A DNA stretch of 37,190 nucleotides from a virus. The stretch's first letter is position 1. Every line of letters starts with the position of its first letter. The position numbers and the translations under genes are program-made. The stretch is from IMG/VR virus record IMGVR_UViG_3300033991_000045, positions 1 through 37,190 of that record; one strand, written 5' to 3'. Of the stretch, positions 6,207-14,469 are shown piece by piece. The notes under the pieces are model-generated. The model did not search any database, was not told the DNA's origin, and was given only the letters and a program-made list of their open reading frames with translations.

Positions 6207-8077
6207 CCACACTACAGGATTGGAGGGGCACAAGACCAGTCACCGACGCGCTGCTGAAAGAGCGCGCATTTAACATGCTGATAGAATCCGCGCGCGCCGA
6301 CGGATGGGTATCCTCGCCGCACGACCTGCTCGCCCAACTGAGGGAAATAGATCCTTGGGCGCTGCAAGACGCGCTGCAACAAGTCGGGTGGGAGCTAATC
6401 TCCGGCGCGGACACGACGAATGAGCGCGCGCTTTCGATGAAGGCCAGCCGCAGCCTGTACAAGTACTCACCGCTCGCGCAGTGGGCCATCTGGTTGTGGA
6501 GTGCGTGGGGCCTGGGCGACGGCATATCGCTCTTTGTCATCGACAAGAAAGAGGGCGAGACGGAGCTCGCCGAGCTCGCCGAGCAGGAAAAGGGCGAGCT
6601 GAAGCTGGGCGACCCCAACGCTATAGTGCAAGAGTTCTGGACGGCAGAGCGCAACGCCGCCACGCTCGGCGACGATATCATCAATGAGATGTCCGACTGG
6701 CTGCTCGTGGACGGTAATACGTTCCTTGTGTTCTACGCCAGCACGCAAGACGGCGAGACGACGGTCAGCGAGTTGAGCGTTGACGAGGTGAGCGAGATCG
6801 TCACGCACCCGGAGGATAAGCGCAAGGCGCTGTTCTACAAGCGTGTGTTTAACGATGCGAATAGCCAGTCCCAAACGTGGTACTATCCCGACTGGCAGGC
6901 GTACTTCTCCGGCGAGCTGGATAAGCCCTACCTGGGCGACCAGTCTCCTGACCAGTCCGGCAACCGTTTGACGCTCGCGCAGACTGTATTGCCAGACGGT
7001 GCATACCGCGCCGACACGCAAACCAAGAGCGACAAGGCGCGGCGACCGCAGAGCGAAACGCTCGGCGCGCAGGTCGGCGAGAACCAGTTAACCTCGGTGT
7101 GCGTCCTGCACGTCGCGCATAACCGCAAGGAGTGCGGCAGCTTGTGGGGCTGGCCGCTCTCGACCTGTGCACGACAGGCCACGCAAGCGCACAAGCAGTT
7201 CGTTGAGAGCCGCCTTACCGTCGCGCGGGCCAAAGCCATGTACGTGCGCAGAATCCAGGCCGATACGGGCAGCCGGGGCATCAAGGCGATCAAGGCGCTG
7301 CGCGGCTCGGCACTCTCGGCGACGAGCTACCTGGACACGAATCCGCCTGGCGCATCCGGTGGTGAAGATATTATCAATAAGGCGATGGAGGTAGACGATC
7401 TGTCGATGGGCACCGGCGCGGGCGACGCGAGCACCGACAACGAGGTCTTCACTTGGTGGGCGCTGCTCGGATATGGTCTGTTCCCCACGTCAGCGGGGCT
7501 GGACACGAGCCGCTGGGCGACCGCCGTCGAGATGGATAAGGCCCAGGGGATGCTGTTCACGCGCTACCAGACGTTCTGGGCCAAGACGTTGCGTGACATG
7601 TGCAAGATCGTGCTGCGCTTCCGCGAGCGTTACGGCAGGCAAAAGTACGGCGAATATGAGGTCGAGGTCTCGATTGACTCGCTGTCGCTCGCGGACTTCA
7701 GCGGCGTGTCCAAGGCCATCGGCGTGCTCATTGCGGACGGCCTGAACCCACTCGTGGATTCTGGCATCGTCAAGGTCGGCTCAGCACGCGCGATAGTCGC
7801 GCAACTGTGGCGTATCTGCCTCCAGGCGCTCGGCGTGAAAAGCGCGGGCAACCTGACGAGCGATGAGGCATTCGGCATCGGCGAGGGGGAACCGGAGCGC
7901 GAGGAAAAGGCAACCGCACCTCCTCCTCCTCCGGCGGTAATGACCGTTTCTCAGCCGGAGCAGGAGGCGAGCACGCAGAGCGTGGCTGAGATGATCTTGC
8001 AGAACGCGCGCGGCGGCAGCGCGGATTGGCGCGCCGTGGCGGAATACATGGCGTGCGAGTTGGCAGAGGCGAGATGA
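6203..8077 (+). CDS. Phage portal protein
   Basis: A 624-residue protein directly after the terminase region, starting at GTG 6203 with AGGAAGG upstream. Portal-like features are the long helical region around WWALLGYGLFPTSAG, the sequence DTSRWATAVEMDKAQ and IVLRFRERYGRQKYG, and an acidic, proline-rich C-terminus typical of portals. The portal is the dodecameric ring at one capsid vertex through which DNA is packaged and to which the tail joins. Length is at the larger end for portals. It ends in an ATGA overlap with the next gene. Identification rests on position, size and pattern. Confidence 0.8.
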   Translation: MTTLQDWRGTRPVTDALLKERAFNMLIESARADGWVSSPHDLLAQLREIDPWALQDALQQVGWELISGADTTNERALSMKASRSLYKYSPLAQWAIWLWSAWGLGDGISLFVIDKKEGETELAELAEQEKGELKLGDPNAIVQEFWTAERNAATLGDDIINEMSDWLLVDGNTFLVFYASTQDGETTVSELSVDEVSEIVTHPEDKRKALFYKRVFNDANSQSQTWYYPDWQAYFSGELDKPYLGDQSPDQSGNRLTLAQTVLPDGAYRADTQTKSDKARRPQSETLGAQVGENQLTSVCVLHVAHNRKECGSLWGWPLSTCARQATQAHKQFVESRLTVARAKAMYVRRIQADTGSRGIKAIKALRGSALSATSYLDTNPPGASGGEDIINKAMEVDDLSMGTGAGDASTDNEVFTWWALLGYGLFPTSAGLDTSRWATAVEMDKAQGMLFTRYQTFWAKTLRDMCKIVLRFRERYGRQKYGEYEVEVSIDSLSLADFSGVSKAIGVLIADGLNPLVDSGIVKVGSARAIVAQLWRICLQALGVKSAGNLTSDEAFGIGEGEPEREEKATAPPPPPAVMTVSQPEQEASTQSVAEMILQNARGGSADWRAVAEYMACELAEAR

Positions 8078-8514
8078 ACGAAGGGGCACAAATGAACACT
8101 ATAGAAATGACTGATAGCAAACGGCTCAGGCGATTGGCCGATAGTTTAGACAATGCCCATCGGTTAGGCGATCCAGAAGGCCCGGAAGGTATGTCTTTCA
8201 TTCAGTTGAGCAGTGTGCTTGCAGATGACATATCTTTCCGCTTGCGCGAGATCGCCGACAAAATCGAGTCGCTGATTGAAAAAGCACAAGAAGACGATAG
8301 TGATATGGAAGGCATCTATTGCCTGCCTGTGCCGCACCGGTGGTCTAGGTGGTCTAAACCTATGAGGTTGCCTAAAACGTTTGGAGTTTCAATGGCACTT
8401 GAGTCGCCACTGGCCGTTCAGCGTAGAACGTGTGCCATTTGCGGTCGCATCGAGGAATATTTCTTGACAGATGTGTACGAGAAACCAGATGGATCAGGTA
8501 GCAAGGCTGTCTGA
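8074..8514 (+). CDS. Hypothetical protein with partial zinc-ribbon motif
   Basis: Starts in an ATGA overlap with the portal stop; an in-frame ATG at 8092 with AAGGGG 5 nt upstream is an equally good start. The protein has a helical first half (SKRLRRLADSLDNAHRLG and IADKIESLIEKAQEDD). The second half has HRWSRWSKP followed by RRTCAICGRIEEYF, so a His/Cys metal site is possible but only one CxxC is present. It overlaps the next gene by 26 nt. Local base composition is more AT-rich than the portal, which suggests a separate origin. Confidence 0.65.
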   Translation: MNEGAQMNTIEMTDSKRLRRLADSLDNAHRLGDPEGPEGMSFIQLSSVLADDISFRLREIADKIESLIEKAQEDDSDMEGIYCLPVPHRWSRWSKPMRLPKTFGVSMALESPLAVQRRTCAICGRIEEYFLTDVYEKPDGSGSKAV

Positions 8515-9121
8515 GCGCAAGCCTCACTTCTACGGCGAGGATGGCTACCGCCGCTCGTTGCGCGCGCCCGCGCGCGGGCTATGGCTCGACACGCTGTCGA
8601 AAGACCAGTTCATGAACGCGATGATCATTGCAATCGAGCGCGGTCTGAATTCTGCGTGGGCCGAGGGCGCGCACGAGTGCGGCATTGGACTGGATGAACT
8701 GAGCGCCGAAGAGACGCAACGGCTCAAGTCGGAAATCTACGGCCAGTTCAAGTACATCGTTGGCCTGGGCGAGTTCATCGAGGCGCACAGCAAGGCGCGC
8801 AAGGGCGCGTGGGGCGACGTGGACAAGCGGCTTGACCTGTGGGTGAACCGCTACCGCGCGGTGCGCTCGCTCGCGGCGGCGATGGCGTGCAAGGATAAGA
8901 AGAAGGTGTTCGCGCGCGTGCGCGCGACGCTGAAGCCATGCCGCTCATGTAGCGGACTTGAGGGGCGCGTATACCGCTACTCAGTCTGGCTGGCGAACGA
9001 TGCGATACCACCTTCTTCCCGCTTTGAATGCCACGGGTGGCGTTGTGGGCACGAACTTCAGGACACGGATAGGCCGATCACGAAGGGGCCGTTCCCGAAA
9101 AGATTGCTTATTAATGAGTGA
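8489..9121 (+). CDS. Putative minor head / head morphogenesis protein
   Basis: A 210-residue protein read from ATG 8489. The N-terminal half is helical (LSKDQFMNAMIIAIERGLNS, RLDLWVNRYRAVRSLAAAMA). The C-terminal part has a cysteine and histidine cluster: KPCRSCSGLEGRVYRYSVW, ND, then PPSSRFECHGWRCGHEL. This arrangement, just after the portal, recalls the SPP1 gp7/Mu F-type minor head proteins whose C-terminal segment carries a conserved C..C...H.C.C pattern. Such proteins join portal and capsid and help DNA ejection. Assignment is by position and pattern only. Confidence 0.6.
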   Translation: MDQVARLSERKPHFYGEDGYRRSLRAPARGLWLDTLSKDQFMNAMIIAIERGLNSAWAEGAHECGIGLDELSAEETQRLKSEIYGQFKYIVGLGEFIEAHSKARKGAWGDVDKRLDLWVNRYRAVRSLAAAMACKDKKKVFARVRATLKPCRSCSGLEGRVYRYSVWLANDAIPPSSRFECHGWRCGHELQDTDRPITKGPFPKRLLINE

Positions 9122-9179
9122 ATGATGCATTCCCTTCCACATCGGCCAGACCGCCGACCATATCGGAGATATTACAAGG

Positions 9180-9455
9180 ATGAGCGACGTTACGAATCAG
9201 CTTACCCAATTTGGCGCGATCAGTTCCACAGCCGACGGCGTCGCGCGTGCTCTCGTCGAGTGGAAGGAAAGCGAGCGTGAAGAAGCACTGCACCACGTGG
9301 CGTCGCTCGAAAGGCAATTGGGCTACGGTATTCCAGGCAAGCCGACGACGGCGCAAATCCGCGCGTGGTATCGCAAGTATGCATACTCGTGCAAGACTTG
9401 TCCGCATTGCGGCAAATACATAGCAGTTGCAGTTGACATTGCAGTTGACATTTAG
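9180..9455 (+). CDS. Hypothetical protein with C-terminal CxxCxxC motif, 91 aa
   Basis: Begins MSDVTNQLTQFGAISSTADG with AAGG directly before the ATG. Residues 25-50 form a charged helix (ALVEWKESEREEALHHVASLE), followed by TTAQIRAWYRKYAYSCKTCP and HCGK, a small cysteine cluster that may bind zinc. The C-terminus (IAVAVDIAVDI) is encoded by a perfect 12-bp tandem repeat that also supplies the -35 box of the next promoter, so the gene end and the promoter overlap. Function unknown. Confidence 0.6.
   Translation: MSDVTNQLTQFGAISSTADGVARALVEWKESEREEALHHVASLERQLGYGIPGKPTTAQIRAWYRKYAYSCKTCPHCGKYIAVAVDIAVDI
9428..9451. repeat. 12-bp direct repeat, two exact copies, each holding TTGACA
   Basis: TGCAGTTGACAT occurs twice back to back. 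Each copy contains a perfect -35 hexamer. The second copy is correctly spaced from the -10 box at 9468. The duplication may have created, or may bind a regulator of, the leader promoter. Confidence 0.9.
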
Positions 9456-9473
9456 GCGCGAATCGGGTACAAT
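9445..9473 (+). promoter_or_regulatory. Sigma70-type promoter upstream of the structural operon
   Basis: TTGACA (9445-9450), 17-nt spacer, TACAAT (9468-9473). Transcription would begin near 9480 and enter a structured leader with an intrinsic terminator about 95 nt downstream, before the first structural gene at 9660. Confidence 0.85.
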
Positions 9474-9515
9474 AGTAGTAACAATTGTATAAAGGCTCAA
9501 AGCTGTAACAGTCTG

Positions 9516-9576
9516 GCCGCTTTCTCTCGCAGCTAGGGCAATCTGCCCAGGCCGCAACGGAAAGCGGCTTTTTTTT
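9516..9576 (+). terminator. Intrinsic terminator in the leader (possible attenuator or short ncRNA end)
   Basis: GCCGCTTTC (9516-9524) pairs perfectly with GAAAGCGGC (9560-9568), directly followed by eight T residues (9569-9576). Inside the large loop, GGGCA and TGCCC form a small stem, and GCCGC at 9551-9555 competes with 9516-9520 for the same 3' arm. Alternative pairings and an upstream CTG-TAA-CAG stem make this look like a switchable structure. A promoter lies only about 45 nt upstream, so the product without read-through is a roughly 95-nt RNA. Confidence 0.85.
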
Positions 9577-9583
9577 GTTTCTT

Positions 9584-9641
9584 GGGGCGGCTGGGCGCAG
9601 TAAGGGGCAGGTCCAACAAGACGACGCGGTAGCGCCGCCCC
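9584..9641 (+). promoter_or_regulatory. Long-range GC stem in the 5' leader of the structural operon
   Basis: GGGGCGGC (9584-9591) is perfectly complementary to GCCGCCCC (9634-9641). It starts 7 nt after the terminator T-run and ends about 18 nt before ATG 9660, whose ribosome binding site (GGGAG) stays free. It could continue an RNA switch, protect the mRNA after processing, or help antitermination. Between 9474 and 9659 no gene is seen. Confidence 0.55.
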
Positions 9642-9659
9642 ACCTTCAGGGAGCAGACG

Positions 9660-10133
9660 ATGACAGGTTTCAACGTTCTCGATACATACCCGCGTGGCTT
9701 CGTCAATCCCGTCACGTTTCGCGCCTCACTGATCCTCACGGCAGCGTTCAACGCAGCGCCGACGATAGTTCCTGTAGCGTTCGCGCGCGGCATGACGTTG
9801 CAACTCACGTACACGCGCGGCGCAGTCGGCGGTGCGGCAGACTTGCAGTTTCAATCGAGCATCTATGCAGTCGCGGCAGACGTGCCAGCCGGTGCGGGCG
9901 AGTGGGCGATAGCGACGCTGTATGATTCTGGCTTGCTCGTGCCGGGTGCGCCGGTCGGTAGCAACATCCAAGGTGAATACATCACGTATCAGGAGGAGGG
10001 AACCGGCGCGGCAGAGACGCGCACGTATGTCATCAAGTTCGCCTCGCCTATCGAGCGCCTGCGCGTCCACGCGCGCGAGAGCGGCGTGCCCGGGACGCCC
10101 GGTCTCTTGGCGCTTTACGCGGAGGTCTACTGA
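9660..10133 (+). CDS. Hypothetical structural protein, 157 aa
   Basis: First gene after the structured leader, with GGGAG 6 nt before the ATG. Mostly beta-strand-like sequence (FRASLILTAAFNAAPTIVPV, MTLQLTYTRGAVGGAADLQF, TRTYVIKFASPIERLRVHAR), with no cysteines and no membrane segment. A jelly-roll or sandwich fold typical of virion surface proteins is plausible. It overlaps the next gene by one base (TGATG), which suggests the two are made in equal amounts. No family recognised. Confidence 0.7.
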   Translation: MTGFNVLDTYPRGFVNPVTFRASLILTAAFNAAPTIVPVAFARGMTLQLTYTRGAVGGAADLQFQSSIYAVAADVPAGAGEWAIATLYDSGLLVPGAPVGSNIQGEYITYQEEGTGAAETRTYVIKFASPIERLRVHARESGVPGTPGLLALYAEVY

Positions 10134-10564
10134 TGCTGCTGACGAACAAGTCCACGTTGAGCCACGTGCTATATAACCTACTTGCCGACCTGTTCGATCT
10201 GGTCAATGCCCATCTGACGCTGTACGAAACCGGCGGCACGATCACGACCGACGGCACAGAGCAAGTGCTGTGGCTTGAGAACGCGCCGCTCGGAAATCAG
10301 GAGGCGCGCACGTTCAAGATCGACCTGGACAACATGGTTGGCGGCGATACGGTCGTCGTCAAAGTCTATCATCGCGTCGTCTCAGGCGGCGGCTTGCAGC
10401 AGGAGAACTACGTCTCGTATACCGGCGCTGACGGCGGCTTGGCGAACGGCAGCAAGATCGCCGTCATCGCGTTGACGCCGAACCGCTTCGGCGTGCAGGT
10501 TACGTTACAGCGCACCGGCGGCGTAGATCATGCCTTCACTTGGGAAGTTTTCACGGAGGCTTAG
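10133..10564 (+). CDS. Hypothetical structural protein, 143 aa
   Basis: Overlaps the previous stop by one base. The sequence is beta-rich (HLTLYETGGTITTDGTEQVL, TVVVKVYHRVVSGGG, KIAVIALTPNRFGVQVTLQR) and ends HAFTWEVFTEA. In composition it resembles its upstream neighbour, and both precede a LamG-like protein, so the three may form a surface module of the capsid or a vertex. Function is inferred from position only. Confidence 0.65.
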   Translation: MLLTNKSTLSHVLYNLLADLFDLVNAHLTLYETGGTITTDGTEQVLWLENAPLGNQEARTFKIDLDNMVGGDTVVVKVYHRVVSGGGLQQENYVSYTGADGGLANGSKIAVIALTPNRFGVQVTLQRTGGVDHAFTWEVFTEA

Positions 10565-10567
10565 ACG

Positions 10568-11263
10568 ATGGCGCGAGGATACGACAACGGCAAAGTGGAA
10601 CAGGGCTGCTTGCTCGACCTCCGTTTCGTCGAGGGGACGGGCGGCATCGGCGTGCGCACGCACGATTGGGCCAAGCCGCACCACCTCGTCACGCTCGTCA
10701 CCGCCGTCACTTGGACGGCTGCACCGTCGGGCTTGACGGTGCTCGACTTCAACGGTACGTCTGACCGGCTCATCTGCCTGGCGGCGGCATCGGCGGATCT
10801 GGCCTTTACCAGCGGCGACTTTTCCGGCGTGGTGTGGGTTTGCCCGGATGCCGTCGGCAACCGCTATTTCATGATGAAGGGCGCTGCCGGGACGGGCTGG
10901 GCATTCTGGCTATCCGGCGTGACCCCGTTCCTCTGCTTCACGACCGAGCAGGCCGGCCCGGTCTACCAGACAACGGTCGGTGGCGGCCAGTTCGTCACCT
11001 CGGCGTGGCAACTGGTCGGTTTCTCACGCAGCGGCGTAGCGGCGCGATTGTATCTGAACGGGTTGGATTGCACGAGCGGGCCTGCAACGCACATCGACCC
11101 TGCCAGCGCGGCGGCGGGCGATTTCTCCATCGGCTCAACGGTCGGCGGCGGTGCAGGCTGGATCAACGGCGACATGAGTCGCCCGCGCCTGTGGGGCTGC
11201 GAGTTGACCCTCGACGAGCATTGGGCGATCTTCGAGCGCGAGAGGCACTTGTACAACGTCTAG
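10568..11263 (+). CDS. LamG/concanavalin-like lectin domain protein
   Basis: A 231-residue protein whose whole length fits a laminin-G-like jelly roll. It has VLDFNGTSDRLICL near residue 60, FTSGDFSGVVWVCPDAVGNR, FMMKGAAGTGWAFWLSG, then AWQLVGFSRSGVAARLYLNG, DFSIGSTVGGGAGWINGDMS and a final RPRLWGCELTLDEHWAIFER. These are hallmarks of LamG_3-type domains, which bind glycans or act as structural sandwiches. In phages they decorate capsids or tails and may help attachment to surface polysaccharide. It starts 3 nt after the previous stop. Confidence 0.8.
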   Translation: MARGYDNGKVEQGCLLDLRFVEGTGGIGVRTHDWAKPHHLVTLVTAVTWTAAPSGLTVLDFNGTSDRLICLAAASADLAFTSGDFSGVVWVCPDAVGNRYFMMKGAAGTGWAFWLSGVTPFLCFTTEQAGPVYQTTVGGGQFVTSAWQLVGFSRSGVAARLYLNGLDCTSGPATHIDPASAAAGDFSIGSTVGGGAGWINGDMSRPRLWGCELTLDEHWAIFERERHLYNV

Positions 11264-11288
11264 TCTTTTGCTCAGAGGGGGAGCGACA

Positions 11289-11960
11289 ATGCACATTCAC
11301 TTGGCTATACTCAATACCGGCTGGTTGCGGTGGGAACTGTCACAGGCAATCACGCTCATGCTGCTGAACAGGCCGCGCGACATGCACGTCACGCTCGACT
11401 ACGGCTCGTGGGGCCGCAGCATCCCGTCGGCGCGCAACCTGGCGAGGAAGAAGGCGCTCGCGCTGGGCGCTGATTTTCTCGTGATGTGCGATTCGGATAC
11501 GTGGCCGATACAACCGATCACGCCGGAGAGCAACCCGCTGCGGCTGGCCGAGCTTGATTTGGATTACGTCGGCCTGCCGGTGCTATTGTGGCGACCGGGG
11601 ATGCCGGAGCCGGCGGTCGTGCTGAACGTGACGCCGCTGGATAACGCTACGACATTCGACACGAGCAGCGGGGGCTTGCGCGAGGTCAGGCGCATCGGCG
11701 GCGGCTTTCTCGTCGTCGCGCGGCGCGTGCTGGAGAAGATCAAGTTCCGCTATGAGTGGGACGAGGATGGAATCTACCAGGCCGACGAGGACATGCTCTT
11801 TTGCGACGATGCACGCAAGGCTGGCTTCAAGGTGTGGGCCGCGTGCGATTGGCTGCTCGGACACGTGAAAGAGATTGACCTCGTGACTGTGCACGAGGAA
11901 ATTGCAAGACAGCATCAGGTATTGGTGCAGGAGAAAGCTGACGATGCCTTGGAAAGCTGA
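11289..11960 (+). CDS. Glycosyltransferase, GT-A fold (GT2-like)
   Basis: A 223-residue protein from ATG 11289 (GAGGGGGAG upstream). The nucleotide-sugar and metal-binding DxD motif is CDSDTWPIQP (D68 and D70). A later segment RRIGGGFLVVARRVLEKIKF and the acidic acceptor region YQADEDMLFCDDARKAGFKV, followed by a histidine (LLGH), match GT2-type enzymes. It would transfer a sugar to a protein, glycan or modified base in the cytoplasm. Its place between surface protein genes and the capsid protease suggests virion protein glycosylation, which is inference. It overlaps the protease start by 17 nt. Confidence 0.85.
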   Translation: MHIHLAILNTGWLRWELSQAITLMLLNRPRDMHVTLDYGSWGRSIPSARNLARKKALALGADFLVMCDSDTWPIQPITPESNPLRLAELDLDYVGLPVLLWRPGMPEPAVVLNVTPLDNATTFDTSSGGLREVRRIGGGFLVVARRVLEKIKFRYEWDEDGIYQADEDMLFCDDARKAGFKVWAACDWLLGHVKEIDLVTVHEEIARQHQVLVQEKADDALES

Positions 11961-13809
11961 TGACGCGGAGAAGCACACGAAGCTTGCCGACACGGACAAG
12001 AAGCGCGAACTATGGGCCGAGGTCGCCAACGGTCGCCGCAAGGCGTGTTTGAAAAAAGGCGGCGATGAAAAGAAATGCGACGCCAGCGCGATACAGCAGG
12101 CCAACGCGGTGCTTGAGAACGCGAAGGAGGCCGGCGTAGACGTGTTGCAAATCGCGCAAGACCTGGACGACCTGAAGGGCGAGCTGATCTTGGCCGAGCT
12201 TGACATCGAGGTTGTCGGCGAGGCTGAAGTTAGCGGCAAGGTCTTCAAGACGGTGGACGGCGAAAAGTTCCCGGCGTCCGATTTTCTCGTAGTAGAGGAT
12301 ACGAGCGAGCCTTCCACGTGGCACTTGCAAGTCAAGAGACACGGCGAGGTTGACCGGCGGCTGATGGGCGGGGCGAAAGCGGCGCTGACCTCCCCCGGCG
12401 GATATCGCGGCAACAAGTACGAAGGACCGAAGAAGGCCGAGGCGATCAGGAAGCTCAAGGCGCTCTACAAGGCCGAGGATTTGGAGTGGACGAAGGAAGC
12501 CAAAGCGATGGGAGAATACCTGGGTTCGGACGGCGGTATCGTGCCAGTCACGATCGTTGACCAGCCAGTATTATATGGTCCCACGTCGTTCGACGACCTC
12601 GACGCCGAGGAAGACGCGCGCAAAGCGGCGGCAGAGGCAGACAAGCGCACGTACCAATTGCACCGACTCATCGACAACGTGATGCGCGACGCCGACATTG
12701 ACGACAAGGCCACCGCATTGACCGCATTAATCGGCGAGTTCATTGAACGCATCTCGACTGATGTGGAGCAGGCGGCCGGTGAAGAAGGGACGCAGGAATC
12801 GCTCGTCGAGGACTTTGGCGGTTTCGATTCAGTCGTGACCGGCGCTGAGGCCGACGCGATCATCACCGCGCTGGCGACCGAGCAGATCGCCACGCTTTCC
12901 GAAGGTCTCGACGCCGACAACCCGCGCAGGCCGGTCGTCGTGGACTTGCGCATCATCAAGCCAGGACCGGGCAACACACGCAGCAACCATTTCTACCCCG
13001 CCGAGACGCTGCGGCGCGACGCCGGCGTGTTCAAAGGCGCAGACCTGTTCGTGACGGAGCACGATGGTGCGCAGCGCGGCGAGCCGACGAAGGTCGGCAA
13101 GATCACCGACATCGTGCGCTTCGAGCCGAGCGGCGCGCCGATAGGCCGGTCGGTCATCTACGACCCCAATCTGGCCGAGAAGACGCGCAACCGCGCAGCA
13201 TGCGGTCAACTCGACACGCTGCACTGCTCGATTCTGGGGTTAGGGCTCGTGCGCCCCGGCAAGGTAGACGGGAAGGATTACAAAATCGTGACGGGTCTGC
13301 TCGAAGGCCCGATAGTAGAGTTCGTATCCAGGGCCGGGGCAGGCGGCGAGGCCGTCGCCCTGGTCGAAAACGAGACAGGAGGTCAAGCTATGACAGAAGC
13401 GAATAAGACGACGACGCAGCCGACAGCCGGGACTCCGGCCCCCGCGCCGGCGACCCCGCCCGCCGCAACCGCGACTCAAGCGGTCGACACTGCAACCGCA
13501 GAGAATGCGGCCCCGACATTTCTGGCCGAGGCTGACGTGAAGGCGGCGGTCGAGGCGACGAATCTGCCGAAGGCATTCAAGAGTGCGCTGTCGGCTGCGC
13601 AGTACAAGGACGAGCCAGCGCTCGACGCCTCGATTGCAGAGGCCGTGGCCGAGGTCAAGGCGCTCACCGGCTCAGGCCAGGTCTTCGGCCAGGGCGGGAC
13701 GAGCGCGCCTGCTGCTGCGCCTCTCTCGGAGGCCGACCATATCAAGGCCGTGGACGGCATCATCAAGAAATACACCGGTATCGAGGTCGCGCCGCAGAAG
13801 ACGGCATGA
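11944..13809 (+). CDS. Capsid maturation protease with C-terminal scaffold
   Basis: A 621-residue protein read from ATG 11944 (AGGAG upstream). Residues 1-50 (AEKHTKLADTDKKRELWAEV) resemble the ChaB-like start found on some phage head proteases. About residues 330-480 form the protease-like part: VVVDLRIIKPGPGNTRSNHF, LFVTEHDGAQRGEPTKVGKI and LDTLHCSILGLGLV contain candidate catalytic His and Ser. From about 483 the sequence turns low-complexity (Thr/Pro/Ala) and ends in a helical, acidic, Ala-rich segment with a conserved-looking tail (DGIIKKYTGIEVAPQK), as in scaffolds. It would shape the prohead, then cleave itself and other head proteins. Confidence 0.7.
   Translation: MPWKADDAEKHTKLADTDKKRELWAEVANGRRKACLKKGGDEKKCDASAIQQANAVLENAKEAGVDVLQIAQDLDDLKGELILAELDIEVVGEAEVSGKVFKTVDGEKFPASDFLVVEDTSEPSTWHLQVKRHGEVDRRLMGGAKAALTSPGGYRGNKYEGPKKAEAIRKLKALYKAEDLEWTKEAKAMGEYLGSDGGIVPVTIVDQPVLYGPTSFDDLDAEEDARKAAAEADKRTYQLHRLIDNVMRDADIDDKATALTALIGEFIERISTDVEQAAGEEGTQESLVEDFGGFDSVVTGAEADAIITALATEQIATLSEGLDADNPRRPVVVDLRIIKPGPGNTRSNHFYPAETLRRDAGVFKGADLFVTEHDGAQRGEPTKVGKITDIVRFEPSGAPIGRSVIYDPNLAEKTRNRAACGQLDTLHCSILGLGLVRPGKVDGKDYKIVTGLLEGPIVEFVSRAGAGGEAVALVENETGGQAMTEANKTTTQPTAGTPAPAPATPPAATATQAVDTATAENAAPTFLAEADVKAAVEATNLPKAFKSALSAAQYKDEPALDASIAEAVAEVKALTGSGQVFGQGGTSAPAAAPLSEADHIKAVDGIIKKYTGIEVAPQKTA
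13390..13809 (+). CDS. Nested in-frame scaffold protein (internal start), 139 aa
   Basis: Inside the protease gene, AGGAGGT at 13377-13383 lies 6 nt before an in-frame ATG at 13390, codon 483. Translation from here gives a separate protein beginning MTEANKTTTQPTAGTPAPAP, made only of the linker and the helical scaffold-like end. This mirrors lambda, where scaffold Nu3 is translated from within protease gene C. The Shine-Dalgarno sequence is as strong as those of other structural genes here, so a free scaffold is likely made in excess. Not proven by sequence alone. Confidence 0.6.
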   Translation: MTEANKTTTQPTAGTPAPAPATPPAATATQAVDTATAENAAPTFLAEADVKAAVEATNLPKAFKSALSAAQYKDEPALDASIAEAVAEVKALTGSGQVFGQGGTSAPAAAPLSEADHIKAVDGIIKKYTGIEVAPQKTA

Positions 13810-13845
13810 CCTGGAATATGAACACATCAATGGGGAGGTAAAAAA

Positions 13846-14469
13846 ATGGCTCCAGATGAATTCTATTATGGAACGGATTGGAAATGCTCAAGCGAGCCGA
13901 TCCTGCCGCGACAATTCGCGGTCAGTGACCTGTGGCCCGTTGGCCTGAACTCCGAGAGCGACGGCGCAGGCGACAAGGACATCCTGGCGCTGGCGTCCGC
14001 CACGCAGCCGGAACTGCATCCGGTCGTCGCTATCGGCAGCAAGAGTAATCGGCCCAACAACCTGACCGGCGTCGTGATGAAATACAACAGCGACTACCTG
14101 GTCACGCTCGACATGGCCGACAAGGTGTGCGTCAAGAACTATGTCGCCAATGTGCTGACGTATTCCGGCGGCTCGCCTTACACGTTCGACACCTCGATGG
14201 CCGTGGGCGATCCGGTCTACGTGGACGACAGCGACTCGCTGGCTTCCGGCGTCACGCTGTCCCGCTCGCCGCTGAACGACGACAACGCGGCGAACCCGCT
14301 CGCCGGATACCTGTGGTACTGCCAGGATGACTACAGGGACAGGGACGTTGGCGGGCTGCACACTTCGGCAGGCATGCCGGTCACGCTCACCTCGGCGCTG
14401 GACGAAACCACCGTCTACTGCATCCTGCTCGTCAACGATAGCGGTCAGGCCCGCGCTCTATTGGCATAA
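13846..14469 (+). CDS. Putative head decoration protein
   Basis: A 207-residue beta-rich protein preceded by GGGGAGG. It lies between the protease/scaffold and the major capsid gene, the usual place of decoration proteins (for example lambda D or DUF2190-type). Segments include LHPVVAIGSKSNRPNNLTGV, YNSDYLVTLDMADKVCVKN, MAVGDPVYVDDSDSLASGVT and ETTVYCILLVNDSGQA. The GDPVYVDD pattern is reminiscent of the DUF2190 beta-barrel group. Such proteins bind the capsid at three-fold sites and stabilise it. Assignment is mainly by position. Confidence 0.65.
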   Translation: MAPDEFYYGTDWKCSSEPILPRQFAVSDLWPVGLNSESDGAGDKDILALASATQPELHPVVAIGSKSNRPNNLTGVVMKYNSDYLVTLDMADKVCVKNYVANVLTYSGGSPYTFDTSMAVGDPVYVDDSDSLASGVTLSRSPLNDDNAANPLAGYLWYCQDDYRDRDVGGLHTSAGMPVTLTSALDETTVYCILLVNDSGQARALLA

